A stretch of 33,092 nucleotides of DNA. Source: Acidobacteriota bacterium. GTDB taxonomy: Bacteria > Acidobacteriota > Terriglobia > Acidiferrales > UBA7541. Below the pieces are notes generated by a model. That model was not told where the DNA came from. It saw only the letters and a list, made by a program, of their open reading frames with translations, and made no database searches. This document shows, piece by piece, positions 9,651-16,443 of this stretch. The DNA lies in assembly GCA_021812285.1 (NCBI GenBank), contig JAKAOH010000018.1:1-33092 (forward strand), written 5' to 3'. Position numbers and translations under genes: made by a program. How positions within the stretch are numbered: the stretch's first letter is position 1; every line of letters starts with the position of its first letter.

Positions 9651-9770
9651 TCAGACATTCCGTAGCGTTTGACGGCGCAGGGAGCGCCGATACAGCACCG
9701 AAAAGCGCCACAAGGCAACGATGCTGGACGCAAGAATAGCGGCACTAACGATATATTCGAGGGCACTCAT
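9651..9770 (-). CDS. Possible 39-aa single-pass membrane peptide
   Basis: A short frame from ATG 9770 to TGA 9651 encodes a peptide with one hydrophobic segment (about 5-23, rich in Ile, Ala, Leu, Val) followed by an Arg-rich tail (RRSLRRQTLR), the pattern of small inner-membrane proteins with a positive cytoplasmic end. A TATAGG hexamer lies 9 nt before the ATG, the same close spacing seen at several other starts here, and no Shine-Dalgarno is visible. I recognise no family. The regular hydrophobic/basic pattern is the only support, so it could be chance. Confidence 0.33.
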   Translation of the reverse strand: MSALEYIVSAAILASSIVALWRFSVLYRRSLRRQTLRNV

Positions 9771-10233
9771 TGCCCAAAGCCTATAGCTAAGCTGAATCAG
9801 AGTCAATCAATAAGGATGCGGCGCCAAATTTCAGGTACTAGGAGGTGGGCAGTGTATACGTCAGGTTTTCGGCCAACTCGGAAAGTTTATTTTTGGGGAA
9901 TCGCCGGTCGGCCGTGCAAAATCGGTATGGTTCTAGAACGCGGCGATCGGTCGCACGAACCCGCGCTCTCCGCGGATTGTTAAGCGATTGCGGCTGCTTG
10001 GCATTGGGACTCGCCCTTGCGATCCGGTCTGTGCGGCCGGTGCATTTTGGAAGAAGCCCAGGACGGGCGTGCGCATTCACGTCATTCGGTGAAAGGGACG
10101 TGCCGGCTTACGGGCCGCAATTGCGCTGGCGCGGGCACTGCGACCCCGGGACCCCAGGGCGAAGAATCTGTTTATTACCAACCGTTGAAAAGGATGGGCG
10201 GCCCGCCGTGCGCGCTTGTTTTCCCGTGGTTTC

Positions 10234-10309
10234 TGGAGCCGAGGGGCGGGATCGAACCGCCGACCTGACGATTACGAATCGTCTGCTCTACCAGCTGAGC
10301 TACCTCGGC
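10234..10309 (-). tRNA. tRNA-Thr (anticodon CGT)
   Basis: A complete 76-nt cloverleaf on the minus strand. The acceptor stem is GCCGAGG/CCTCGGC, the D-stem GCTC/GAGC, the anticodon stem GACGA/TCGTC with loop TTCGTAA (anticodon CGT, reading ACG), and the T-loop is GTTCGATCC-like. CCA is encoded at the 3' end (10236-10234). Its 5' half and the 35 bp upstream are repeated 1740 bp away at 12022-12084. A weak promoter, TTGCGA (10402-10397), 17 bp spacer, TAAACT (10379-10374), lies outside the repeated part, so the promoter assignment is uncertain. Confidence 0.97.
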
Positions 10310-10344
10310 TCTGTGTGGCAAACGGCTGGAAACGAGGCGCGGCC
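10282..10344. repeat. 63-bp direct repeat, copy A (inside and upstream of tRNA-Thr)
   Basis: Covers the anticodon-stem to 5'-end part of tRNA-Thr plus 35 bp of its 5' flank. Copy B at 12022-12084 has the same orientation and differs at one base (C10295 versus T12035). The two copies bracket the SIR2-like gene. Confidence 0.93.
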
Positions 10345-10464
10345 TGGAAGGTTTCCAAGCGACGCTGGAGGGTAGTTTAGCCAAGCGTGGAAAAGGTCGC
10401 AAATGAAGTGCCTGCGTGGTACCGGGTCCGCAGCCGCGGCCTTCCCGGCCATGCCGGCATTCCG

Positions 10465-10470
10465 TATACT
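10465..10470 (+). promoter_or_regulatory. Candidate -10 box of the SIR2-like gene
   Basis: TATACT (5/6 to consensus) ends 7 nt before ATG 10478, so transcription would start at or next to the start codon. No Shine-Dalgarno is present. Together they suggest a leaderless mRNA and favour ATG 10478 as the start. Confidence 0.45.
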
Positions 10471-10477
10471 TCAGCGT

Positions 10478-11575
10478 ATGCTAATGGTCATCTTCGGCGC
10501 GGGCGCCTCGTTCGACTCGTGCCCTACCTATCCCCCTTTCCAACGGACGCCCGATGACGCTCCCCGGTTCGGGCCGGAGGTCGAGGGCTGCCGGCCGCCG
10601 TTGGCGAACAGCCTTTTTGACAATAGGAAAATCTTCATAGACACGCTCGACGAGTTCCCTCAGTGCAAGGGGGTCGTGCCAAGTCTTCGGGATACCGCTG
10701 TCCAGCAGGGAAAGACATCCATCGAGACGCGTCTGGAGGAAATTCGCACCGCGGCACTCGGAAACGGGGATGCCGCTCGGGAGATGGTCGCCGTTCGCTG
10801 CTACCTTCAGCGGGCCTTGTGGCGTTGCGAGGTGGCATGGTCGAAGGAGACGCACGACGTCACCAATCAGCTAGACCTGCTGCGAGAAATAGACATGGCT
10901 AACACCAGTCGCGAGCCCGTGTGCCTTGTTACCTTCAATTACGACAGGCTCCTCGAGGCAGCGCTCAAGTTGCGGGGCCCGGCGTATAAGTTCGAGAAGA
11001 TGCAGGACTACACAGCTGGCGACCGCCCCTTCCGGCTGTTCAAGTTGCATGGCTCCGTTGATTGGGGCCTGGAGTACGCTAATCCCCTGACAATTATGCA
11101 GTCCACGTCAAGCGGAGCGGAGGCCGCGCGCACTGCAATCGAGCAAGGGTGGCCGCGGCGGCAGCCTGAAGTTTACGTCTTTTCTAGCGCGCTGACGCTG
11201 CAGTCGCACGACGGGCGCCCTATTTTTCCTGCGATCGCCATACCGGTGGAGGTGAAGAACGAATTTCAGTGCCCAAAGCCGATGCAGGAGGCCCTAAAGC
11301 AACTCATGCCAGACGTCACTCGGGTCATCGTCATCGGCTGGCGGGCGTCGGAGGCAAACTTTCGTGACCTGATGAACACGCACCTCCGGCCCGGCGTTCG
11401 CATTTTCGTAGTTGCGGGCGGGCGTGAAGAGGCGATGGGAGTTCGGGACAAGATTACGCGAGCGATGCCCAGCGCCCTGCGCAACTGCACGGCGGAGGAC
11501 GTCAGAGGATTCACACAATTCATGCGCTCCGGCTTGGCCAGGCAAATTGTTTCCGATTGTATGAAGCAAGTCTGA
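10478..11575 (+). CDS. Stand-alone SIR2-like domain protein (probable NAD+-consuming defence effector)
   Basis: A 365-aa protein of the prokaryotic SIR2-like superfamily, whose members in anti-phage systems (Thoeris ThsA, DSR, SIR2-pAgo) hydrolyse NAD+. Motifs are in the right order: Rossmann GAGAS (7-11), FNYD (153-156), KLHGS with His191 (189-193), an IPVEVKNE segment (about 255-261) and IGW (286-288). No partner domain is fused; the first 3 residues lead straight into the Rossmann strand, which is usual, so ATG 10478 was chosen over the in-frame ATG 10403. It lies alone between two copies of a tRNA-Thr-derived repeat, in opposite direction to the tRNA, with no integrase beside it. NADase and defence roles are inferred from family and context. 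A housekeeping deacetylase is unlikely because the zinc-finger cysteines of true sirtuins are absent. Confidence 0.84.
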   Translation: MLMVIFGAGASFDSCPTYPPFQRTPDDAPRFGPEVEGCRPPLANSLFDNRKIFIDTLDEFPQCKGVVPSLRDTAVQQGKTSIETRLEEIRTAALGNGDAAREMVAVRCYLQRALWRCEVAWSKETHDVTNQLDLLREIDMANTSREPVCLVTFNYDRLLEAALKLRGPAYKFEKMQDYTAGDRPFRLFKLHGSVDWGLEYANPLTIMQSTSSGAEAARTAIEQGWPRRQPEVYVFSSALTLQSHDGRPIFPAIAIPVEVKNEFQCPKPMQEALKQLMPDVTRVIVIGWRASEANFRDLMNTHLRPGVRIFVVAGGREEAMGVRDKITRAMPSALRNCTAEDVRGFTQFMRSGLARQIVSDCMKQV

Positions 11576-11997
11576 CCGCAGAGTGTCGGGTTGACCTCGA
11601 GTAATCTCAGAAACGAGCGATTCTAGCCGCTTTTTCAGCCGGAAAGCACGCTTGTCCCATTGATCCCGCGCGCCGGTCGGCTCAGGTTGTGGCCGCGCAA
11701 AACACCTGGAATCCCAAACCTATCGTCGCTTGCTGATTTCCACTCGCCCTGCGGGAAACGGCTGCCAAACCAGGCCGCTCGCTATCCCCACCGGCATACT
11801 ATCCGCCATGGGGACGGCCCCCGGGCGACCGAGGAAGCTCCCGCGAGCTCGGAACGCCAGAGGGTCGCTACGCTAACTCGGGTGCAAATCTTCCCCGGAG
11901 CCTCCCCGAACGAGTCAAAGGCAGGCTCACAGAGCCACGCGGGACCAAAAGGAGGCAGACGGGAGCGCACAGAAAAATCAGACGCCCAATGATTTCG

Positions 11998-12049
11998 GAA
12001 GACCTACGGATCTACCGGTCTTCTGCTCTACCAGTTGAGCTACCTCGGC
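11998..12049 (-). pseudogene. Truncated/degenerate tRNA-Thr fragment
   Basis: Reads on the minus strand as the same acceptor 5' strand (GCCGAGG), D-arm and linker as the intact tRNA-Thr, with one base change in the D-loop. The homology then stops at 12022. In place of the anticodon arm there is a 7-bp stem GAAGACC/GGTCTTC (12023-12017 with 12004-11998) closing a 12-nt loop, where a normal arm has 5 bp and 7 nt. No T-arm or matching 3' acceptor strand follows, so it cannot fold as a functional tRNA. Confidence 0.78.
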
Positions 12050-12084
12050 TCTGTGTGGCAAACGGCTGGAAACGAGGCGCGGCC
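12022..12084. repeat. 63-bp direct repeat, copy B
   Basis: Matches 10282-10344 at 62 of 63 bases in the same orientation. After the identical block both flanks keep a faintly similar GGCC..GGTT pattern, hinting that an older, longer duplication may have decayed. Confidence 0.93.
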
Positions 12085-12174
12085 CGAAGAGGTTCTGGGC
12101 GGCGTGCGACATCCGCCCCGCACCGCGAACGCGGAAAATTCCATCCCTTGCGGCACCGTGATACCATTGGACGC

Positions 12175-12330
12175 ATGGCTAGGAAGATTGTGAAATTTTT
12201 CGCCGTGCGGACTGTGAAAAAACCGACCCGGGTGAAGTTTAAGACCAAATCGGGCGAAACGGTCTCCTTCAGAGCGCTCAAAACCGTTAAGAAGAGGGGG
12301 CCTGTTCGCTTCGCGGCGAAGAAAAGATGA
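12175..12330 (+). CDS. 51-aa basic protein, probable antitoxin partner of the PIN toxin
   Basis: A very basic peptide with two similar segments: RTVKKPTRVKFKTK (about 12-25) and KTVKKRGPVRFAAK (about 36-49), separated by a turn-like SGETVSF stretch. This looks like a small beta-type DNA- or RNA-binding unit repeated once. Its TGA overlaps the ATG of the PIN gene (ATGA at 12327-12330), the usual layout of toxin-antitoxin pairs. It does not look like common VapB, MazE, AbrB or ribbon-helix-helix antitoxins, so the antitoxin role rests on position only. Four of seven arginines use AGA/AGG. No Shine-Dalgarno is seen; a weak TACCAT hexamer lies 6 nt before the ATG. Confidence 0.65.
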   Translation: MARKIVKFFAVRTVKKPTRVKFKTKSGETVSFRALKTVKKRGPVRFAAKKR

Positions 12331-12824
12331 GAAGTATCTACCTGGACAGCAGCGTCCTGATTGCGTATTTCTCAGCGGACAGGACGGAGGAAACGAAGAG
12401 GGGACTGGTTAGGAGCTCCGTAGGTGTCTTTGGCCAGCTCAGGGACGCCCGGCTTTGCACATCCATGTGGGCTGTTACCGAGATGGTGAATGTCCTGGTT
12501 TCGGCCAAGAGAATGGAGCCCGGCCTCGTGGCCCAAATCGAAAATCAACTCATAAATGAGAGGCGCCTGAACGGGCTGAGGGTTGATGTTCTGGATGTCA
12601 GTCCAAGAGGAGACTACGATTTCGCCGAATTTTTCTTCCATGTTCGAGAGGGCATTCTCACATACCACTCCGGGGTAGGCGATACAATTCACAGCGTGAT
12701 TATGAAAAACAACGCCGTCGAGATGATCCTCACGTTTGACGAAAAGGACGACTTTAAGCAGATCGCCGGTATGACGGTGCTCCATCCGAGGGATGTCAAG
12801 TTGCCCGCCGAATCGACGCCCTAG
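12327..12824 (+). CDS. PIN-domain ribonuclease (VapC-like toxin)
   Basis: A 165-aa PIN-domain protein. The acidic residues that bind Mg2+ are in place: Asp7 in YLDSSVLI, Glu52 in TEMVN, Asp119 in GDTIHSVIM and Asp138 in LTFDEKDDF. PIN toxins cleave RNA (often tRNA or rRNA) and are neutralised by the protein encoded just upstream. The gene starts inside the stop codon of the 51-aa basic protein, so translation is coupled. Ten of the 13 arginine codons are AGA or AGG, while the surrounding metabolic genes use CGN almost throughout, a sign of recent acquisition. It is slightly longer than typical VapC proteins (about 130 aa), which may place it in a less-studied PIN subfamily. The target is unknown. 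Confidence 0.88.
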   Translation: MRSIYLDSSVLIAYFSADRTEETKRGLVRSSVGVFGQLRDARLCTSMWAVTEMVNVLVSAKRMEPGLVAQIENQLINERRLNGLRVDVLDVSPRGDYDFAEFFFHVREGILTYHSGVGDTIHSVIMKNNAVEMILTFDEKDDFKQIAGMTVLHPRDVKLPAESTP

Positions 12825-12931
12825 AAGGTTGTTTCCTGTTTTCTACCGCTCATAGGCCCTGAGGGGACACTCCTCCCCCGACTGCCCCCATCCGGCTTGC
12901 GGCCTGTGGAATGGCGAAATGCAGGTCATCT

Positions 12932-12949
12932 CCGCCAACAAATTGGCGG
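12932..12949. terminator. Perfect 7-bp hairpin between convergent genes
   Basis: CCGCCAA-CAAA-TTGGCGG forms a perfect stem with a 4-nt loop between the convergent PIN and CRTAC1 genes. There is no T-tract on either side, so a bidirectional terminator is only a guess. Confidence 0.4.
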
Positions 12950-13007
12950 GCGCTGCGCTCGGGCGAAGCCGAGGTGCAGCGGCGGCGCGCAAGGCGCGGG
13001 TTCCGCG

Positions 13008-14969
13008 TCAAAAGCGGGCGAGCGATTTCACTTCGGCGCTGCCTTCGTGCATTTCGAGGCGATGGCCGGCGGGCAGATCGTGGAAAGTTTGATGCAAGCC
13101 GGAGGGCCAGGCGACGAGGAGGCGATCCACGCGGGAATTACGGCCCAGGCCAATGTGCACCACGCGGGAATTCATGCTGCCGAAGCCGTTACCGCCGTTG
13201 ACCCAACGATGAATTCCCCGGTTGCCAACGAAAGCCGTGACATGCGCGCCGATGGCGTCGCGATTCGAGCGCGTGCCGACCAGGCGAAGTTCCAGAGCGC
13301 GATTCCCGCCGCCTTCATTGCGATAAAGCCGGCTACTGAGTCGCGTGCCCCAATAAAATCCGCCAAACGAGCCGAACAGGCTCAAGTTGCCACTATCGTC
13401 GTAATCGGAAAACGCCATGCCGTGCAGCATGCCGAAATTGACCAGGCCAGCGGCCTGCGCGACGTCGGTGAAATGACCGCGGCCATCGTTCAGAAACAAC
13501 GCTTTCGGCTCGGTCCAATCGAGCTCGGGATTTCCGGTGCCGAGTAGGATTTCCGGAAAACCGTCGTTATCGAGATCGGCCACCTGCGACGACATCGCCC
13601 CATACCATCCGGTGATCCCCGCCTGTTTCGTGACGTTGGAAAATCCGCCGTTGCCATTGTTATGAAACAACAGTTGTCGCTGCGCCGCGGGAACCACCGC
13701 TCCGCTCAGCTTGTTTTCGATCATGTCGTGCAGCGTGCCGTCAGGATACGTGGAAACGAAGAGGTCGAGCCGGCCGTCGTTATCGTAATCGAAAAATTCC
13801 GCTGTGTAGGCGTGCAGCGAATCGCGGATACCGGCGCGATCGCTCACGTCCTCGAATCGGCCGTTGCCCAGGTTCCGAAACAGAAAGCAGCCGTCGTTGT
13901 AACTGGTCGCCACAAGGTCCTGGCGGCCGTCGCCGTCGTAATCGCCCCAGCAGACGGAAATCCATTTTGCTTTTTGCAATAAACCCGCTTCGAGGCCTAC
14001 CTCGCGGAATTTGCCGTTCCCTTCGTTGTGGAAAAGGCGAATGCGATCGCCGCCGGCGGGATCGACGATGCCCGTCGCGACGGCCAAGTCCGCTTTGCCG
14101 TCGTTATCGTAATCGGCCCACGCCGCGCCAAAGGCGTTCACCGGCTCGCCGAGTCTGGCGCTTTTCGTGACGTCCGTGAATTTCCGCCCTTTTTCGTTGT
14201 GGAAAAGGAACAGCCGTCCCCCTCCGCCCCAGCCGTTGCTCGAAAGAAAAATGTCCTGATACCCGTCGTTGTCGTAATCCACGAACTGCGCTGCGTAGCA
14301 GCCGAGCCCGACGGGGTCCACCAGGCCCACCTGAGCGGCGACATCGGTGAATTCGCCATTGCCAAGGTTGCGCAGCAGGCGAAACGGCGCGCGTTCGGCG
14401 CCCACCAGAATGTCGTCGCGGCCGTCGTTATCGAAATCGCCCCAGGCCGCGCCGCGCCCCAGCACCACGCGGCCGGTTCCGGAAGCAGCGGTAACGTCTT
14501 GCAGATGGAATGGGGAATGAGCGGCTTCGGGCACGCGCAGGCGAAACGATGCCGGAATCGTGCTTTCGGAGCGCCCGCCCATCAGCGTCAACACCCGCAG
14601 CATCCAGCGATAATGCGTGGTTTCCGGGGCCGCGCGGCACGCCTGGAGCGCATACGGAATTCCGAGCGCGTATTTTTCCTCCAGGAAGTGAATGGTGGCG
14701 ATGGCGTATGCGATGGGGCCGGGTCGCTCGTTGAGGCGGGGAACGAGGAATTTCAGCGCCTGCGCGAAATCGCCGGCCAGCAGCGGATATTTGGCTTCCC
14801 TGTATTCGGCCAGATCGTCGAAACGCGGCGCGGCCGATTGCGGGGGCGGAGCGAATTTCATCTGGGGGCCAAGCAGGGTACTAGCCCATGCGGCGGCAGG
14901 CCACGCTTCGGATGAAGCGGCGAGCGCGGCGCCGCCGAGGATATTTTTCAGGAAATCCCGGCGTTGCAT
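13008..14969 (-). CDS. CRTAC1-type FG-GAP/ASPIC-UnbV exported protein
   Basis: A 653-aa exported protein. The N-terminus has a Tat-type motif (RRDFLK, 3-8) with a hydrophobic segment and an AWA cleavage region. Residues about 40-140 are alpha-helical and TPR-like. At least seven calcium-binding FG-GAP/VCBS repeats follow, each with a DxDxDG-type loop (for example DFDNDG, DYDNDG, DYDGDG, DLDNDG), predicting a beta-propeller. The last is degenerate (DYDDSG). The C-terminal ASPIC/UnbV domain has NRDAIGAHV, GFGSMNSRVVHIGLG and WPSG. ATG 14969 fits GGGAG at 9 nt and places the twin arginines properly; ATG 14978 is too close. Function in this family is unproven; surface adhesion or glycan binding is likely given the neighbouring sugar genes. 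Confidence 0.9.
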   Translation of the reverse strand: MQRRDFLKNILGGAALAASSEAWPAAAWASTLLGPQMKFAPPPQSAAPRFDDLAEYREAKYPLLAGDFAQALKFLVPRLNERPGPIAYAIATIHFLEEKYALGIPYALQACRAAPETTHYRWMLRVLTLMGGRSESTIPASFRLRVPEAAHSPFHLQDVTAASGTGRVVLGRGAAWGDFDNDGRDDILVGAERAPFRLLRNLGNGEFTDVAAQVGLVDPVGLGCYAAQFVDYDNDGYQDIFLSSNGWGGGGRLFLFHNEKGRKFTDVTKSARLGEPVNAFGAAWADYDNDGKADLAVATGIVDPAGGDRIRLFHNEGNGKFREVGLEAGLLQKAKWISVCWGDYDGDGRQDLVATSYNDGCFLFRNLGNGRFEDVSDRAGIRDSLHAYTAEFFDYDNDGRLDLFVSTYPDGTLHDMIENKLSGAVVPAAQRQLLFHNNGNGGFSNVTKQAGITGWYGAMSSQVADLDNDGFPEILLGTGNPELDWTEPKALFLNDGRGHFTDVAQAAGLVNFGMLHGMAFSDYDDSGNLSLFGSFGGFYWGTRLSSRLYRNEGGGNRALELRLVGTRSNRDAIGAHVTAFVGNRGIHRWVNGGNGFGSMNSRVVHIGLGRNSRVDRLLVAWPSGLHQTFHDLPAGHRLEMHEGSAEVKSLARF

Positions 14970-15112
14970 CGGGCTCATCTCCCGGAAGAAAACCGTGCGT
15001 GCTTCGCCGCGAAGCTACCGAGCGCGAAGCGGAAACGCGCCAGAGGGCTACCTTCAAGCACCGCGCTCCCTCTGCCAAAAGACCGGCAGCCATAGACCGC
15101 CGGGGCAGTCCG

Positions 15113-16150
15113 CTAGCCAAGCGTACCGCTGTAAGCCAGCGTGCAGAACCCGATGATCAGGAGTGCAATGGCGAAGATCATCGAATTGACCGCTTTCTTG
15201 CCCGCGCCTTTCCATTCACCGGTGATGAAACCCCAGGCGCTGGACGCCACAATGATGATGGACATGAAAAGAGGCCAGCCCAGCACCGGGCCCATTTTGC
15301 CGATGCGGGCCATCGCCACTCCATAGATCGCCGAACTGCCCATCCACAAAGCCGCCATGATGAATCCGTACACCCAATTCACGCCCGTGCCGGCCGCGCC
15401 AAAGAGCCCGAAGCTGCGGTTCTTGCGCCAAAGGTAGAAGCAGTAAATCAGGTAAGGCACGAGCGAAGCCGTGTAAAGCGGCGCCCAAATCACGTTGTAT
15501 TGCCAGACGGAGCTGGCGCCGGTTTGCAGCGCGCGGTGGAGCGTCGGAGTGCAGAAAGCCGCGCCAAAGTTGCCTAGCGGTGAGCCGATGCCCGCAAGGA
15601 TGCATATTGTCAGGCCGGCGGCAAAACTCATTCGCTTTTCAGCCGGGTTCGGCGTTTTCGCGATTGCCATCGAAAGGTTTCTTTCCTTTTCCCGGCCGGC
15701 GACAGCGGAGACTACAATGCCGGCCAGCATCAGCAGGATACCGACGAAAAAGAAAAGTCCCTCGCTGGTGAACACCTTGTCCGCGTGCTGCGAAAGAAAC
15801 GGCACGATGGAGCCGAATGCCGTCGAGATGCCGATAGCAATGGCGAAGTTCAAGGCGATGCCCACAGCCGCGATGCCCAGCCCAAAGAAAATCTGCGCCA
15901 GCCCAAACCCAATCCCGAAAAGGATGAGCAAGGACCACTGGCTCGCCGGCGTGTTTTCGAAGAAAGGAATAGCGTGAGGAATGGTGACGAAAACCAGGGC
16001 CCACGGCAGGATCAGCATCGCCCACACGGCCCAGACGGACCAGATGTTTTCCCATCGCCATTTGCGAGCGATCTTCGTGGGTGCCGCGAAGCTTCCGTTC
16101 AACGCCCCTGCCAGGATGGATAAGAGGGCACCGCCAAATGCGCTATTCAT
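15113..16150 (-). CDS. rhaT: RhaT-type sugar:H+ symporter
   Basis: A 345-aa inner-membrane permease, almost the same length as E. coli RhaT (344 aa), which imports L-rhamnose with H+. About ten hydrophobic helices are visible, starting with the family-typical GALLSILAGALNGSFAAPTK (about 6-25) and including GLAQIFFGLGIAAVGIALNF and GSPLGNFGAAF. ATG 16150 is preceded by AGGAGGT at 10 nt. Its ATG overlaps the stop of a 61-codon frame upstream (ATGA). It follows the mannosidase/kinase/isomerase genes and a TPR gene on the same strand, 293 bp after the latter. No rhamnose isomerase, kinase or aldolase genes are present in the window, so the substrate may be rhamnose released from a mixed glycan or a different sugar. 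Confidence 0.92.
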   Translation of the reverse strand: MNSAFGGALLSILAGALNGSFAAPTKIARKWRWENIWSVWAVWAMLILPWALVFVTIPHAIPFFENTPASQWSLLILFGIGFGLAQIFFGLGIAAVGIALNFAIAIGISTAFGSIVPFLSQHADKVFTSEGLFFFVGILLMLAGIVVSAVAGREKERNLSMAIAKTPNPAEKRMSFAAGLTICILAGIGSPLGNFGAAFCTPTLHRALQTGASSVWQYNVIWAPLYTASLVPYLIYCFYLWRKNRSFGLFGAAGTGVNWVYGFIMAALWMGSSAIYGVAMARIGKMGPVLGWPLFMSIIIVASSAWGFITGEWKGAGKKAVNSMIFAIALLIIGFCTLAYSGTLG

Positions 16151-16332
16151 AAGGTCTTTGACCTCCTGAATTTTTGGGGACCAGACCTGCCCGCGGCGTC
16201 CCCAGGGCAAAGCGCGGGCTGGGCCCGCCGTTCGCTATGCAGGATTGCGAAGATAAGCCCGGGCATGGCCGGTTCAGCCGTGGCGTTCTCCATCTTCAGC
16301 AGGAGGATCAAACCGCCGAGCGCTCCAGTCAT
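16147..16332 (-). CDS. Possible 61-aa leader reading frame coupled to rhaT
   Basis: A frame from ATG 16332, with GGAGG 6 nt upstream, ends in TGA 16147, overlapping the rhaT ATG by four bases. The product begins with a hydrophobic stretch (GALGGLILLLK) and then becomes low in structure and Arg/Pro-rich; it matches no family I know. A perfect TATAAT lies upstream (16378-16373). The arrangement suggests translational coupling, but part of the frame covers a GCGGGC-TGG-GCCCGC hairpin that may simply be an intergenic repeat, so it may not encode a stable protein. Confidence 0.35.
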   Translation of the reverse strand: MTGALGGLILLLKMENATAEPAMPGLIFAILHSERRAQPALCPGDAAGRSGPQKFRRSKTL

Positions 16333-16372
16333 TGCCGGCCTCCACGCCAAATTTGTGGGTCGAGCGCGCCGG

Positions 16373-16378
16373 ATTATA
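16373..16378 (-). promoter_or_regulatory. Candidate -10 box upstream of rhaT
   Basis: A perfect TATAAT on the minus strand in the 293-bp gap before rhaT. No matching -35 is seen at 16-18 bp. It would allow rhaT and the following CRTAC1 gene to be transcribed apart from the mannosidase operon. Confidence 0.45.
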
Positions 16379-16443
16379 TCTTGGTTTGCCTTCGGGAGCT
16401 ATCACGCAATTTCTGGAATCGCGAAAAAATCGGAAGGGCGGCG

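Larger units (their letters stand above)
9373..10233. other. Long sparse intergenic region
   Basis: About 860 bp between the hydrolase and tRNA-Thr with no recognisable full-length gene. It holds a possible 39-aa membrane peptide (9651-9770, minus, listed separately). On the plus strand there is a 43-codon frame from GTG 9852 to 9983 with a strong AGGAGGT 5 nt upstream, but its product resembles nothing I know. Base composition is more AT-rich around 9560-9900 than in the flanking genes. Confidence 0.4.
11576..12174. other. Intergenic region containing repeat copy B and a tRNA fragment
   Basis: About 600 bp with no supportable protein gene; the one long frame (11660-11992) has no family features. 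It ends with an inverted repeat (11998-12023), the tRNA-derived fragment and the second direct repeat. No integrase or transposase remnant is recognised. Confidence 0.45.

Noticed and set aside
9845-10375. A 176-codon plus-strand frame with a strong AGGAGGT upstream
   Set aside because: Its C-terminal half is the antisense of tRNA-Thr (the familiar RDRTADLTITNRLLYQLSY artefact), so it is not a gene.
11660-11992. 110-codon frame between the SIR2 gene and the repeat
   Set aside because: Composition is random-looking (many Pro, Arg, Ser), with no motif and no ribosome site; it runs up to the tRNA remnant.
10345-12021. Search for an integrase, transposase or IS ends in the repeat-bracketed segment
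   Set aside because: No frame shows tyrosine- or serine-recombinase or transposase motifs and no terminal inverted repeats are seen, so no mobile element is called.
13008-14969. Repeated DxDxDG segments considered as DNA tandem repeats
   Set aside because: They are diverged protein-level FG-GAP repeats; the DNA copies are not similar enough to be tandem repeats or CRISPR-like units.
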